Source of the DNA: Molossus alvarezi
Taxonomy: Eukaryota > Chordata > Mammalia > Chiroptera > Molossidae
Reading direction: 5' to 3'
Length of the DNA stretch: 64,000 nt
Assembly: GCA_037176705.1 (NCBI GenBank)
Contig: CM073905.1
Span: 28,490,986 to 28,554,985 of the forward strand
Below are positions 11,906 to 22,849 of the stretch, piece after piece (the stretch's first letter is position 1; each line of letters opens with the position of its first letter). A model generated the notes under the pieces. That model searched no databases. It saw only the letters and a program-made list of their open reading frames with translations, and was not told where the DNA came from. The position numbers were made by a program, and so were the translations under genes.

Positions 11906-12384
11906 GTCTAGGGCAGTGTCTGTGCAGGGTTGGAATAGTAGTTGCTTGGTTGTGGGGTGGACAAGAATGCTTTCATTGTATAGCTGGAAGGCTGACACAT
12001 AGAACACATTATAGAACAGTACTCGCTCTGTCTCAGTTTGGCATGATTTTTAGCAGGATATGTGTTATAAGCACTTGCTGGTAAAGCAGCCAGAAATAGA
12101 TATTTGATTTTAGAGCAGTTACTAAAATCCAGCATGGTTCTAAAAGTCTTAGGGGGTAGAATATAATTTTATATATGTGAGAAATTTCTGGTAGCTCTTT
12201 GTTTGTTCTATTAATGCTTGGGGGAATGTAGTTAAAGACTTAGTGGTTTTTGTAATGACCACATAAAATATTTCAACTGAACAGCTAACCTATACTAATA
12301 CATCACTTAGCAAAGGCTTCAAGTCTGTTTTAGTACATTCGGCTAACCTGACTTTGGCATGTCTCAAATGCATGTATTTAGTTT

Positions 12385-12638
12385 CTTTTTTTTAATTTTT
12401 TTTTATCCTCACCCGAGGATATTTTTCCATTTTTGGTACAGAGAATGGGAGGAAGAGAGAGGAAGGGAGAGAGAGAGAAACATCGACGTGAAGGGACACA
12501 TCGAGTGGCTGCCACCCGCACGACCAACCAGGGCCGGGGACAAACTGCAACCGAAGTACGTGCCCTTAGCGGGACCGAACCCGGGTCTCTCCGGACCGCA
12601 GGCCGATGCTCTAACCGCTGAGCCAAATTGGCCAGGGC
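12385..12638 (-). mobile_element. Ves-type SINE, young-looking
   Basis: Full-length minus-strand copy with long poly(T), ATCCTCACCCGAGGATATTT and an almost intact head ending GGCCAGGGC. Confidence 0.92.
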
Positions 12639-13123
12639 TTCTTTTTGTATTTTAGTAAGAATCCCTTTATTTCAGAGTATAGTGTCGTTCCTATTTTTAA
12701 TGTACATTTAGAGTATCTGAAAACAAATACCTCAGTAGGAGAGTCTGAGAGAAGACACATTTCTGTTGATGCTTTGACTTGGAAGTATATGTAGGGAGAG
12801 GCTGTGAAATAAATAAGATCGTTGGGCTCTTATTTTCTAAAATTGGCCAGCCTATCCACCCTTCTTTGGTTGGAATACCTTTTCTTTCCTGCCTACTTAT
12901 TCTAGTTTTACCCCAGAGCCCAGACCCCAATTCCTGTAGTAAAATGCTAGAATCTCTGTTTACTTCTGAAGTGTTGGTGAATCTTCAGTTTTTGTGTGGG
13001 CAAAGAGAAGAACAGAGAAAGATACGAACAAGGCCCTCTTCCTCGCCATCATTAGCAGTGAAAACCTTTAGACATTTTTAAAATAGCTGTATGCTTGTGT
13101 TTATGGGCTTGTAGCGTAGTTGA

Positions 13124-13368
13124 TTTTTTTTTTTTTTAATCCTCACCCAGGACATTTTTCCATTTTTTGTTCAGGTAGAGCAGGAGGGAGAGAGAGAAAC
13201 AGAGAGAAACATCGACGTGAAAGGGACACATCGAGTGGCTGCCACCCGCACGACCGACCAGGGCTGGGGGCAAACTGCAACCGAGGTACGCGCCCTTAGC
13301 GGGAACCGAACCCAGGTCTCTCTGGACCGCAGGCCAACGTTCTAACCTCTGAGCCAAACCGGCCAGGG
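13124..13368 (-). mobile_element. Ves-type SINE
   Basis: Full-length minus-strand copy with a 16-base T run and an intact GGTTTGGCTCAG box A on the opposite strand. Confidence 0.92.
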
Positions 13369-13653
13369 ATGTTGAAAAGTGAGCCTACTTCAGGAGACCA
13401 AGGGCATAAACAAATATAGGAGAAACCAATTTATTTGGCAAGGGGAAAAAAGAGCTTGTGACCCTAGTACTGGCCAAATTTTTAAAACAGTGACCCAAGA
13501 GAAAAATTTCCCCTCGGTTGATTAAACCAACCACAGAGACTTTATCCCTATAATGGCTGAGCTTTATCTAGCTCTGCTGGTATAATTTAGGTTTTACATA
13601 AATCACTTTTAAGTCTGTAAATATTGGGTGATTAAAAGAAAAAAATTAATTCA

Positions 13654-13909
13654 TTTTTTTTAAATCCTCACCTGAGGATATTTTTGCGTTTATCTTTAGA
13701 TAGAGCGTAAGGGAGAAAAGGGAAGGGGAGAGAGAGAGAAACATCGACGTGAGAGAGACACATCAATCGGTTGCTACCCATACAACCCCGACCGGGGCGG
13801 GGACAAATTGCAACCAAGGTCCATGCCCTTAGCGGGAATCGAACCCAGAACCCAGGACTCCCTGGTCCGCGGGCCGACACTCTAACTGCTGAGCCAAATT
13901 GGCCAGGGC
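13654..13909 (-). mobile_element. Ves-type SINE
   Basis: Full-length minus-strand copy. An extra AACCCAG (13844-13857) is a short tandem duplication near box B. Confidence 0.9.
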
Positions 13910-14319
13910 TAATTACAGTTTTTAGTAGCCTGGGAACAGTGTCATCTTTCTCAATGCTAATGACATTCCAGTGATCAGCCAAATGAAAGACAGTTATCTG
14001 TGAAAGGATATTTCTGGCAATATCTCTATTTTTTGGAAGAAAAACAATGTAAAATCCTAGAATCTTGAATATAGAAGTTAGTTGGGCCTTCATATTCTTG
14101 TAGACCAACAAAGGATTTTCCAGAAAGATGGAAAGACTTGCCCAGGGAAGATCAACCAGCCGATTATAGTATAATTAAAGATAGAAACCAGAGCCTCCTG
14201 ACTCCAAGTTTGTCATCCAGTTTGGGGCCGATGATGAAGTCATTTGGGGAGACTTTGGAGTTAGACTGCTTATGTTCAGAACTGTACCTGACTCCTCATC
14301 TCAAAAATGGTAATAATTT

Positions 14320-14421
14320 CCCTGGCCGGTTTGGCTCAGCTGTTGGAGCGTCAGCCTGCGGACCAGAGAGTCCTGGGTTTGGTTCCTGCTAGGGGCACGT
14401 ACCAAAAAAAAAAAAAAAAAG
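14320..14421 (+). mobile_element. Head-only Ves SINE with direct poly(A)
   Basis: Only the tRNA-like part is present: CCCTGGCCGGTTTGGCTCAG to GGGGCACGTACC, about 84 bases, followed at once by 17-18 A. Perfect 10-base TSDs TGGTAATAAT lie at 14308-14317 and 14422-14431. The flanking copies show this was inserted as a short unit, not trimmed later. Confidence 0.88.
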
Positions 14422-14834
14422 TGGTAATAATCACACAAGTCCCCAAACCAACAACTCTGCAAACTCATAGTATTTGTTACTCATTTAGAAGCAAACCCGA
14501 CATAAACTGATCTGGGGCTATTTTATAATCTTTATCTTCCTTTGTGTGACTAGTCATATGTTTCATTACTGAAATATTACTGTTTGATTATAAAGCATTG
14601 CAGCAGACCACAATGGGGGAGTTTTTCTTCATAAAATCCAAAAATTCTGAATTCTGAAATACATCTATTTTCAAGACATATTTTTGGATAAAGAGTTGTG
14701 GACATGTAGGACTTGAACCTCATAGAGTGGTTATAAAAACTATACGATCGGTAAAATGTAAGGTGTTGTTGTTATTGCCACCAATAAAATCCCAAGCACT
14801 CCAGTTTTTGAAATGCAACACAAGTATCTGTCTA

Positions 14835-15211
14835 CAGTTGACCTGTAAACAAAGGGCTTTCGGGTGGTGGTGGTGGGGGGGCAATCTTCCCCTCCCCCCA
14901 CCCTGTCACACATGCAGTGGAAAATTAGTGTGTGACTTAAGTCATTCCTCAGGGAATAGGTTCCAGGACCCCCTACAGATACCAAAATCCACAGATACTC
15001 GAGTCCGTAACATAAAATAGTGTAAAGTAATGCATACTTAACAATATTTGGGGGTTCCTAATCATGGATTGAAAATATGTACTGTTTTTGATCTGTGGTA
15101 GGTTGAATCCACAGATTTACAACCCATGGATACAGATGGTCAGCTATATATTTACTGAAACATATCTGTGTATGGGTGGACAGTTCAAACCTGTGGTTCA
15201 AGAGTCTACTG
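14835..15211. mobile_element. Tigger-like non-autonomous DNA transposon
   Basis: The ends TACAGTTGACCTG (14833) and AGTCTACTGTA (15213) are inverted copies flanked by TA. The inside includes GGTTCCAGGACCCCCTACAG, CAAAATCCACAGATACTCGA and GGTTGAATCCACAG, typical of pogo-type Tigger derivatives. Confidence 0.75.
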
Positions 15212-15800
15212 TATACAGGTGTATGTCAGTGCGATCACTAGAACTTCATTCAGTGATGGGAATGTTCTTTATTTGACCACCAGCTGTTGAACACTTGAAA
15301 TTCAACTAGTGCAACAGAAGAACTGAATTTTTAATTTTATTTAATTTAAATAGGTACACAGGGCTAGTGGCTGCCATGTTGGACTGCATAGCTCTGTAAT
15401 TCATTTGAATTCATGTTCCATTCAAACTTTACTTTTGCTTTTTGTAATTATCTCTTTCTATTGATTAAATATACTACATGACCCAGCAGATTATTTACTG
15501 GCTAATTAAGACAGCTAGTGTGAGAAGGAGAACTTATGTTTCTAAGTACATCCTAGGCTCGTCATCAACTTAATAATAAATAGTTCCTTCTGTTTCCAGG
15601 GTTTTTTAAAGACTTAATAATAAAATGTGTGTATTTTCACTTTAACTTGACACAGGCAACATCTAATGAAATCAACTTAAGTGATTCATAAAATATAATG
15701 CATCTATGCCAAGAAGTCCCTAAACTTAGAGAATTTAAGTGGCAGAAAATTCCCTGGTAAATTTTTCCCAAAGAAAAACTGCATTATAAAGTTGTTTCAG

Positions 15801-16049
15801 CCCTGACCAGTTTGGTTCAGTGGTTAGAGCATCGGCCTGCGGTTTAGAGAGACCCCAGGTTCAGTTCCCGCTAAGGGCACGTACCTCCATTGCAGTTTGT
15901 CCCCGACCCTGGTTGGGTTGTGCGGGTGACAGCCACTTAATGTGTCCCTTTCACGTCGATGTTTCTCTCTTTCTCTCCCATTCTATCCGAACAAAAAAAA
16001 AAAAGAAAAGAAAAAATGTCCTCAGGGGAGGATAAAAAAAATAAATAAA
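15801..16049 (+). mobile_element. Ves-type SINE with 13-base TSD
   Basis: Full-length copy flanked by perfect AAAGTTGTTTCAG at 15788-15800 and 16050-16062. The tail ends in TAAA repeats. Confidence 0.93.
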
Positions 16050-16565
16050 TAAAGTTGTTTCAGGATAGCAAAATATTCTAGCCTCTTCAATGTTAGTAAC
16101 AAATGTGCTAATTAATGTTCACATTGTAAAGCAGATATTATTTTCCAAAAATGATTTTTAAAGTATAATATTATATTCAAGATCAATGTTTTTATAATTC
16201 CTGTAGGCTAGAAAGGGTTTGTTAGTGTACATCTGCCAAAGTACAAGATGTAGTTAGTTCTTCCTAATGTTGTTTTTACAGGAGGTTTGAGTGTTCAGTA
16301 TCCTGATATGCATATTGTCTTTAACTGCGGGAGTCCATGGTTTGCATTTGATAAAAGGGCAATAGAAATGTTCCTATCTTCATTAAATCATAAATTGACT
16401 AAAAAGAGAGGCATGGGCAAAGGCATCCATTTGTTTCTATTGAGGTTAGAAACCACAATCTACCCTCCTAATTCAGAAGGTTAATTTAGATGAAAAAGTG
16501 TGAAACATTGGTAGAAATGAGAATTACTAGACATTGTTCATGTGATTAAAAGTTGTGTTCATTGA

Positions 16566-16818
16566 GCCCTGGCCGGTTTGGCTCAGCAGCTAGAGCATCA
16601 GCCTGAGGACCAAAGGGTCTCGGGTTCGATTTCTGGTCAAGGGTATGTACTAGGTTGCAGGTTTGATCCCTGGCCCAGGTCAAAGCGTGTGTGGGAGGCA
16701 ACCAATCGATGTGTCTTTCTCACATTGATGTTCCCCTCTCTCTCTCTGCTTCCTTCCCTTCTTTTCTCTCTAAAAAATAGCAATGGAAAAATATCCTTGG
16801 GTGAGGATTAACAACAAC
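16566..16818 (+). mobile_element. Ves-type SINE, AACAAC-tail subfamily, 17-base TSD
   Basis: Head GCCCTGGCCGGTTTGGCTCAG and tail GTGAGGATTAACAACAACAA. Perfect AAAGTTGTGTTCATTGA repeats at 16549-16565 and 16819-16835. Confidence 0.93.
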
Positions 16819-16954
16819 AAAGTTGTGTTCATTGAACCTAGAAGATTTCTCTTTATTAAAAAAAGAAGAAGAGTGCATTCTATATTGTCAAGTTTTCCGT
16901 GTCTTAATTTTATAGCAAAAGGCCAGTAAGGTAAGGCAATAGAAAAGAATAGCT

Positions 16955-17140
16955 TCTGTCCTGGCCTGTGTGGCTGAGTTGATTGAGTGTTGTCACCCAT
17001 GCACAGACAGGTCACCAGTTATGATTTCCATTCAGGGCACATGCCTGAGTTGTGGGCTTGATCCCCAGTAGGGGGCATGCAGGAGGCAGCTGAAGATGTT
17101 TCTCTCCCTTCCTCTCTCAAATCAATAAAAACATTGAAAA
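16955..17140 (+). mobile_element. Ves-type SINE, GTGTGGCTCA subfamily, 14-base TSD
   Basis: CCTGGCCTGTGTGGCTGAGTT to CAATAAAAACATTG, flanked by AGAAAAGAATAGCT at 16941 and 17141. Confidence 0.9.
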
Positions 17141-17290
17141 AGAAAAGAATAGCTCCCATTACATAGTTGAGTTATAAAAAGAGCAAGTTATAGAAGAACA
17201 GGTGTGTTTTCATTTATGTGGTGTGTATAGATTCTATACACATAATTTATATGGAAGGATGCATATACCCAATTGTAAATAGTGTGTATT

Positions 17291-17780
17291 GCCTGGCCGG
17301 TGTAGCTCAGTGCTTGAGCATCAGTCCATGTACCAAGAGGTCTCCAGTTCGATTCCCGGTCAGGGCACATGCCCAGGTTGTAGGCCTAATCCCCAGTGCT
17401 GGGCATGCAGGAGGCGGCCGATTGATGTTCTCTCTCACTGATGTTCCTATCTCTCTCTTCCTCTCCCTTTCTTTCTTTCTTTTTTTTTTTTTTTTTATCC
17501 TCACCCGAGGATATTTTTCCATTTTTTGTACAGATAGAGTGGGAGGGAGAGAGAGGAAGGGAGAGAGAGAGAGAAACATCGACGTGAAGGGACACATCGA
17601 GTGGCTGCCACCCGCACGACCAACCAGGGCCGGGGACAAACTGCAACCGAAGTACGTGCCCTTATCGGGAACCGAACCCGGGTCTCTCCGGACCGCAGGC
17701 CGACGCTCTAACCGCTAAGCCAAACTGGCCAGGGCTCCCTTTCTTTCTTTTTAAAATCAATAAAGGGGGAAAAATATTTA
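17291..17780 (+). mobile_element. Ves-type SINE split by a second SINE
   Basis: The GTGTAGCTCA-type copy starts GCCTGGCCGGTGTAGCTCAG at 17291. It runs to CTCTCCCTTTCTTTCTTT (17478) and resumes at 17736 to AAAATCAATAAAGGGG. The interruption is exactly the SINE at 17479-17735. Confidence 0.92.
17479..17735 (-). mobile_element. Ves-type SINE inserted in another SINE, 15-base TSD
   Basis: Full-length near-consensus copy flanked by TCCCTTTCTTTCTTT at 17464-17478 and 17736-17750. It used the pyrimidine tract of the older SINE as target. Confidence 0.94.
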
Positions 17781-18179
17781 AATGAATAAATAGTTTATAC
17801 ACCTAGGGAATGGAATGCATGCAGAGAGAGAAGGGAGGAGATCCTTATACTTTTGCTTTATATATTTTATTTGAATTTTTACAGTGAACATTGATTAGTT
17901 TTGGATATTTTTTTTTAAAATTGATCGTTTTAAAATTAATTTTAATCCATGTTCTGTATTTTCTAATAATGCCCTTTTTGTTAAAAAGCTTTTTATACAA
18001 TTTCTATAATGATAGAAATGAAAATACATGAAATTTCAAATAATACCATGAAGTAAGTTCTAACTTCTAATTATGTAATACTTGGTATAGTTTGCATTAG
18101 TAGTCAACTTTAACAATATGTTCTTGTATAGATGTATTTGAAAAAGAAAACAAAAAGCAGTTTAGTCTAGAAAAAGACA

Positions 18180-18660
18180 TTAAACATCAGAGCTTTTTTT
18201 TTTTTTTTCCTGAAACCATGCATTTAGTTCTGCAGTGGGTAACATACTACCAGGATATAGAGATGAGACCTGGTGGCCCCAATCAGCTTCTTCATAAGGT
18301 ATTTTGAACATGGTCAAGCCCTCACCTTGAAAAACAGACTAAAGAAAGTCAGCGACTACAAGATTGTCAGCTACAGACTAGAGTACAGCACAGAGGATCT
18401 GTGAAGGAGCAGGAGCTGGTTTCACAAAAATTCAACGCAGAGTTTTAGAAGTCTTAAGCGAGCTGAGTCTCCATTGATTCGAGAGATGTTGCAAAAGCAA
18501 TAAATGCTATTATCAGACCTTAAGACATTGAGTTTGGGAAGTAATGACAATATGCTTCCAAATGCAAAGGGTACCAAAAAAAGCTGTCATTCAAGTAAAA
18601 CACCGGCAAAAGTTCCTCAGGGGGGAAAAGCTGCTTATATGTTTTTACAGCTCTGAAGTC
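18180..18660. other. Unclassified intronic sequence
   Basis: This stretch follows a T run at 18197-18208. It does not resemble the SINE, L1, L2 or MIR words seen elsewhere in the window. It has no long open frame of recognisable type and no splice-flanked exon. I cannot identify it. Confidence 0.4.
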
Positions 18661-18678
18661 TGGAAGAAAAATTTTAAT

Positions 18679-18766
18679 TGCTTTTCTTTTCTTTCTTTTC
18701 TTTCTTTTCTTTCTTTTCTTTCTTTTCTTTCTTTTCTTTCCTTTCTTTCCTTTCTTTCCTTTCTTT

Positions 18767-18822
<56 letters not shown>

Positions 18823-18825
18823 TCA
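18679..18825. repeat. Polypyrimidine microsatellite (TTTCT)n/(TTTC)n
   Basis: About 147 bases made only of T and C, first CTTTT/CTTTC units and then pure CTTT units. It occupies the tail position of the minus-strand SINE that follows. Confidence 0.95.
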
Positions 18826-19032
18826 TATTTTGTTCAGATAGAGTGGGAGGGAGAGAGAGGAAGAGAGAGAAACATTGACTTGAAAGGGACACATTGAGTG
18901 GTTGCCACCCACACGACCCAACCAGGGCCGGGGAAGAACTGCAACTGAGGTACATGCCCTTAGTGTGAACCGAACCCGGGTGTCTCTGGACCACAGACCG
19001 ACGGTCCAACTGCTGAGCCAAACTGGCCAGGG
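18687..19032 (-). mobile_element. Ves-type SINE with microsatellite tail
   Basis: Head GGCCAGTTTGGCTCAGC on the minus strand. The middle is intact, but the usual GTCCTCGGGTGAGGAT block is missing and the pyrimidine repeat abuts ATATTTTGTTCAG. Flanking ATTGCTTTTC at 18677-18686 and 19036-19045 looks like the TSD. Confidence 0.9.
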
Positions 19033-19089
19033 TTTATTGCTTTTCAAAATGCCTACTAGCCCTTAATCATATGAAAAGCTGCTCAGTCT

Positions 19090-19790
19090 TTAATTAATTT
19101 AAAATTTATAATTACATTAGAAAATGAATGCAAATTAAAAACCATATTGAGATACCAATTTTTATCTGTCAGGTTGTAAAGAATTCAAAAGTTAGTGCTC
19201 ACTGTTGACAAGACTTTGGAAAACTAGAACTCTGATCCATTACTGGTGAGAGTGCAAAATTATTTAACCTCTCTGAAGGATGGTCAAGCAACATCTGTCA
19301 AATTGCAGGTACATTTCCTCTTCAATCCAGCGATCTCAATTTTAGGAACTTGATTCTACACAGATGTGTCATTTCATTGTGTGTGCAGTGCAGATAAATA
19401 TACAAGTTTCTATTATAGAATTGTGTGTAATAGAATTTTTGGGAACAACCAGTGTCCATCTAAAAGGAATTTGTTTAAAAAACAAAACAAGTGGTATATC
19501 CACACAATGGAATTTTATACAGATGTTTAAAGAAACCATTCTCCACAGTGATATAGGAAGGTCTCTAGGCTTTGGAAGGTAAAAGACGGGTGGGGGAATA
19601 CAGAACTGTGTATTTAATACTCTACTGTTTGTATAAGAAATGCTGAGAAATTATATATTTATTCCATAAAGCTATCAAGAAACTAATACGATTATCTAAA
19701 GAGGATGGGGTGGGATGGTCAGAATTCTCAATGTGTACCTTTTAATATACTTTTGATTTTTGTACCATGTGAATATATGACCTATTCCAA
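19090..19790 (+). mobile_element. Old L1 LINE 3' fragment, sense
   Basis: AACCAGTGTCCATCTAAAAG, TATCCACACAATGGAATTTT and TGGTGAGAGTGCAAAATT match the end of L1M-type ORF2, heavily mutated. Confidence 0.65.
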
Positions 19791-19798
19791 TGTTTTCA

Positions 19799-19993
19799 AT
19801 ATGTTTTTATTGATTTTTAGATAGAGAGGAAGGGAGAGGGGGAGAAACATCAATGAGAGACATTGATTGACTGCCTCCTGCATACCCCCTACTGGGATTC
19901 GAGCCCAAAACCCAGGCGTGTGCCCTGACTGGGAATCAAAACAGGACCTCTCAGTCCATGGGATGATAGTTCACTGAGCCACACTGGCCGGGC
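19799..19993 (-). mobile_element. Ves-type SINE, GTGTGGCTCA subfamily
   Basis: Begins ATGTTTTTATTGATTTTTAG and ends CCACACTGGCCGGGC. It is head-to-head with the SINE at 20032. Confidence 0.9.
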
Positions 19994-20031
19994 ATTTTTA
20001 TTTACTTATTTTCAATTTAAGAACATGTTTT

Positions 20032-20234
20032 GCCCTGGGAGGAGTGGCTCACTTAGTTGGAGCACTAAAAGGTTGCCGGTTCAATTTCCTGGCCGGGGCA
20101 CATACCTAGACTTCAGGTTTGATCACCTGGGAGGGAGTATACAGGAGGCAACTGATTGAAGTTTCTCTTTCTCCTTCCCTCTCCCTTCCTCTCTAAAATA
20201 AAACAAAATCTCGGTGAGGATTTAAAAAAAAAAA
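20032..20234 (+). mobile_element. Ves-type SINE, GTGGCTCA subfamily
   Basis: GCCCTGGGAGGAGTGGCTCAC head, TTCCTGGCCGGGGCACATAC middle and CTCGGTGAGGATTTAAAA tail. The head is of the GTGTGGCTCA kind but the tail carries the GGTGAGGAT block, so it is another mixed-type copy. Confidence 0.85.
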
Positions 20235-20323
20235 GTTTTACAAAAACAGAGAAAGAATATAATGAACTCCCGTGCACCTATATTTCCAGCTTCAATGATT
20301 AAAAAACAATTTTATCTTTTATT

Positions 20324-20551
20324 ATTTTTTAAATCTTCACCTGAGGATATTTTTCCATTGATTTTCAGATAGTGGAAGGGACAGAGAGAAACATCCACAT
20401 GAGAGAGAGACATCGATTGGTTGCCTCCCACACGACCCCAACCAGGGCCAGGGATTAAAATACAACGGAGGTACATACTCTTGACTGGAATCGAACCTGA
20501 GACTCTGGTCCGCGGGCCAATGCTCTAACCATTGAGCAAACTGGACAGGGC
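20324..20551 (-). mobile_element. Ves-type SINE
   Basis: Minus-strand full-length copy with tail block ATCTTCACCTGAGGATATTT and a diverged head (CTGGACAGGGC). Confidence 0.87.
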
Positions 20552-21109
20552 TACCTTTTTTTTTTTTTACATCTATCCTTACTCTCTCCCCTTCAGAATA
20601 TTTTAAAGCAAACTTTATATCATTTTACCCACAAATACTTCAGTTACATATCTCTAACTAAAGATCAAAAAATGACATCATAGACCACAACACCTTATCA
20701 TGACATTTTATTATGTATCCTTTTTTTAAGACAGATTAAAGGACACTTCTCCTCCTCTATATTCATTAGTTTTTCCCACTTCACTGGGGTAATTTTCAGT
20801 CAGCATGCAAAAAAGGAATTGAGTATCTCTTGTGTTTAAATAAATGGAAGACCACCCTTATTCTTACATTCCTCCCTAACTGCTATTCTCTTCCCTATAC
20901 TTTTCAAACACCTATCTCCATTTCCCTAACTTGAACTTCTCAGCCAATTCCAGTCTGATTCACATCCCCATCACTACTCTAAGACTATTTTTGCTAAGGT
21001 CACCAGTGACTTACATATTAAATTAATCCAGTGGACACTGTAGTTTCCATCTTACTTGACCTCTCAGCAGTCTTCAACACAGGTGGTCACTTGTGTATTC
21101 TTCCTAATA

Positions 21110-21290
21110 CAATGAATGTTAAGTAGGTACAGTGTTCGGCTCTTTATATGAATTATTTCATTTAATTCTTTAACAGCTCTTCGAAATAGGTATTGTTATT
21201 ATCCCCATTTTACAGATAGAGCTGGAGCTTAGAGAGGTTAAGTAACTAGTTCCCTCTACTAGTAAGGGGTAGATCAAGGGTTTAAAATCA
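21110..21290 (-). mobile_element. MIR SINE
   Basis: ATTATCCCCATTTTACAGAT and AGAGAGGTTAAGTAACTAGT are the reverse complement of the MIR core. Confidence 0.75.
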
Positions 21291-21300
21291 GACACCATCC

Positions 21301-21538
21301 GCCCTGGCCAGTTTTGCTCAGTGGTTAGAGCGTCAGCCTGCGGTCCAGAGAGACCCGGGTTCGGTTCCTGCTAAAAGCATGTACCTCCATTGTGGTTTGT
21401 CCCCGGCCCTGGTTGGGTCATGCTGGCGGCAACCACTTGATGTGTCCCTTTCACGTCGATGTTTCTTTCTCTCCCTCCCACTGTATCTGAACAAAAAATG
21501 AAAAATGTCCTTGGGTGAGGATAAAAAATAAATAAAAT
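21301..21538 (+). mobile_element. Ves-type SINE with 17-base TSD
   Basis: Full-length copy between perfect AAAATCAGACACCATCC repeats at 21284-21300 and 21539-21555. The A-rich end includes TAAA units. Confidence 0.94.
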
Positions 21539-22086
21539 AAAATCAGACACCATCCAATCCTGCTGTCTCTTTGAAACACTCTCATCACGCACCCTGCTAT
21601 CCTAAGTTTTCTTCCTCTTTCTCTGTTTCACTTTGGTGTTCTTTGCAGCTCCTCCTGCTGCCAGATCTTTAAGTTTTGGCGTTTTCTTAGGGTTTTATCC
21701 TAGATCCTCTTCTCACTGCTGCTAGGCAGTCTTACCCACACCTATGGCTTCAGTTACCACATAGAAGGTGATGAACTTCCAGTACGTATCTTATAGCTGC
21801 CTCTGGTTTCTAGACCCATAGCTGTCTCTACACCTAATACCTAAAAGCTAAGTTTTAACCTGCTCTTCCTATGTTGCCTTTTTTGGTAAATGGTACAGCC
21901 ATCCACCAGCTGCTCAGCTGAAACCTGGGAATCCTCCCCCAAGCTCCCATTAACAATCACCAAGTCCTATTTATTGTGTCTCATTCATCTACTTCCCTAA
22001 GGAAGCACCTCCTGCCCCAATTCTTAGGTAAGATCTACTTATACTTTCTCATAGTATCCTGTACTTGCCTCTCTCCCCTTTACAAT

Positions 22087-22305
22087 ATATTTTTTTAATG
22101 TTTTTATTGACTTTTTTTAGGGAGAGAGGAAGGGAGAGAGAGATAGAAACATTGTTGTAAGAGAGCTACATCAATCAGCTACCTGTTGCACGCCCCCCCA
22201 CTGGGGATTGAGCCCACAACCTGGGCATGTGCTCTGACCAGGAATCGAACCAGGTCTTCTCAGTCCATGGGACAACGCTCAAACCACTGAGCCACAGCAA
22301 CCGGG
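22087..22305 (-). mobile_element. Ves-type SINE, GTGTGGCTCA subfamily
   Basis: Starts TTTTTTTAATGTTTTTATTG and ends GCCACAGCAACCGGG. Box B is intact on the minus strand. Confidence 0.88.
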
Positions 22306-22510
22306 TTCCCCTTTATAACATTTGCCACGATTATATCACTTGCTTATGTTAACTCTTTGTTTTTTAATTTCTTAGAATGAAATTTATTTTTTTATTACTT
22401 TAGAAAAGACATTCAGGGAGGAACCAAGACAATCTTATTTGTTATTATATCCCCACTGCTAGCAGAGTTTATGTCTGGCATAGAAGCATCATTAAATGTT
22501 TAATGAAATG

Positions 22511-22760
22511 GCCCTGGCCGGTTTGGCTCAGCCGTTAGAGCATCGGCCTGCGGCCCAGAGAGGCGTGGGTTCGGTTCCCGCTAAGGGCGCGTACCTTGGT
22601 TGCAGTTTGTCTCCGGCCCTGGATGGGTCGTGCGGGTGGCAGCCACTCGATGTGTCCCTTTCACGTCGATGTTTCTCTCTCTTTCTCTTCCTCTCTCTCC
22701 CTCCCACTCTATCTGAACAGAAAATGGAAAAATGTCCTCTGGTGAGGATAAAAAATATAT
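22511..22760 (+). mobile_element. Ves-type SINE
   Basis: GCCCTGGCCGGTTTGGCTCAG to GTCCTCTGGTGAGGATAAAA. ATGTTTAATGAAATG before and ATGTTGAATGAAATG after are a one-mismatch TSD. Confidence 0.92.
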
Positions 22761-22849
22761 ATGTTGAATGAAATGAGAAAAGGAACAGACATTTATTTAG
22801 GGAAATCCCTAACAAACAAGAATGGGTAGTGTGGAAGGTGAACTTTTGG

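Larger units (their letters stand above)
20880..22500 (+). mobile_element. L2 LINE ORF2/3' region, interrupted
   Basis: AAGGTCACCAGTGACTTACA, CTTACTTGACCTCTCAGCAG, GGGTTTTATCCTAGATCCTC and CAATCACCAAGTCCTATTTA follow the order of L2 ORF2. The piece at 22400-22500 fits the L2 3' end. A MIR (21110-21290) and SINEs interrupt it. The frame is destroyed. Confidence 0.65.

Noticed and set aside
13668..14111. 147-codon minus-strand frame
   Set aside because: Its C-terminal half is a Ves SINE read through and the rest is unique intronic sequence. The repeated motif seen in dozens of frames (for example [21 protein letters not shown]) is SINE translation, not a protein family.
17218..17718. 166-codon plus-strand frame
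   Set aside because: It spans two nested SINEs, and its sequence is explained entirely by them.
18544..19021. Overlapping frames with long Phe/Leu/Ser or Lys/Glu repeats
   Set aside because: They are translations of the pyrimidine microsatellite and the SINE next to it.
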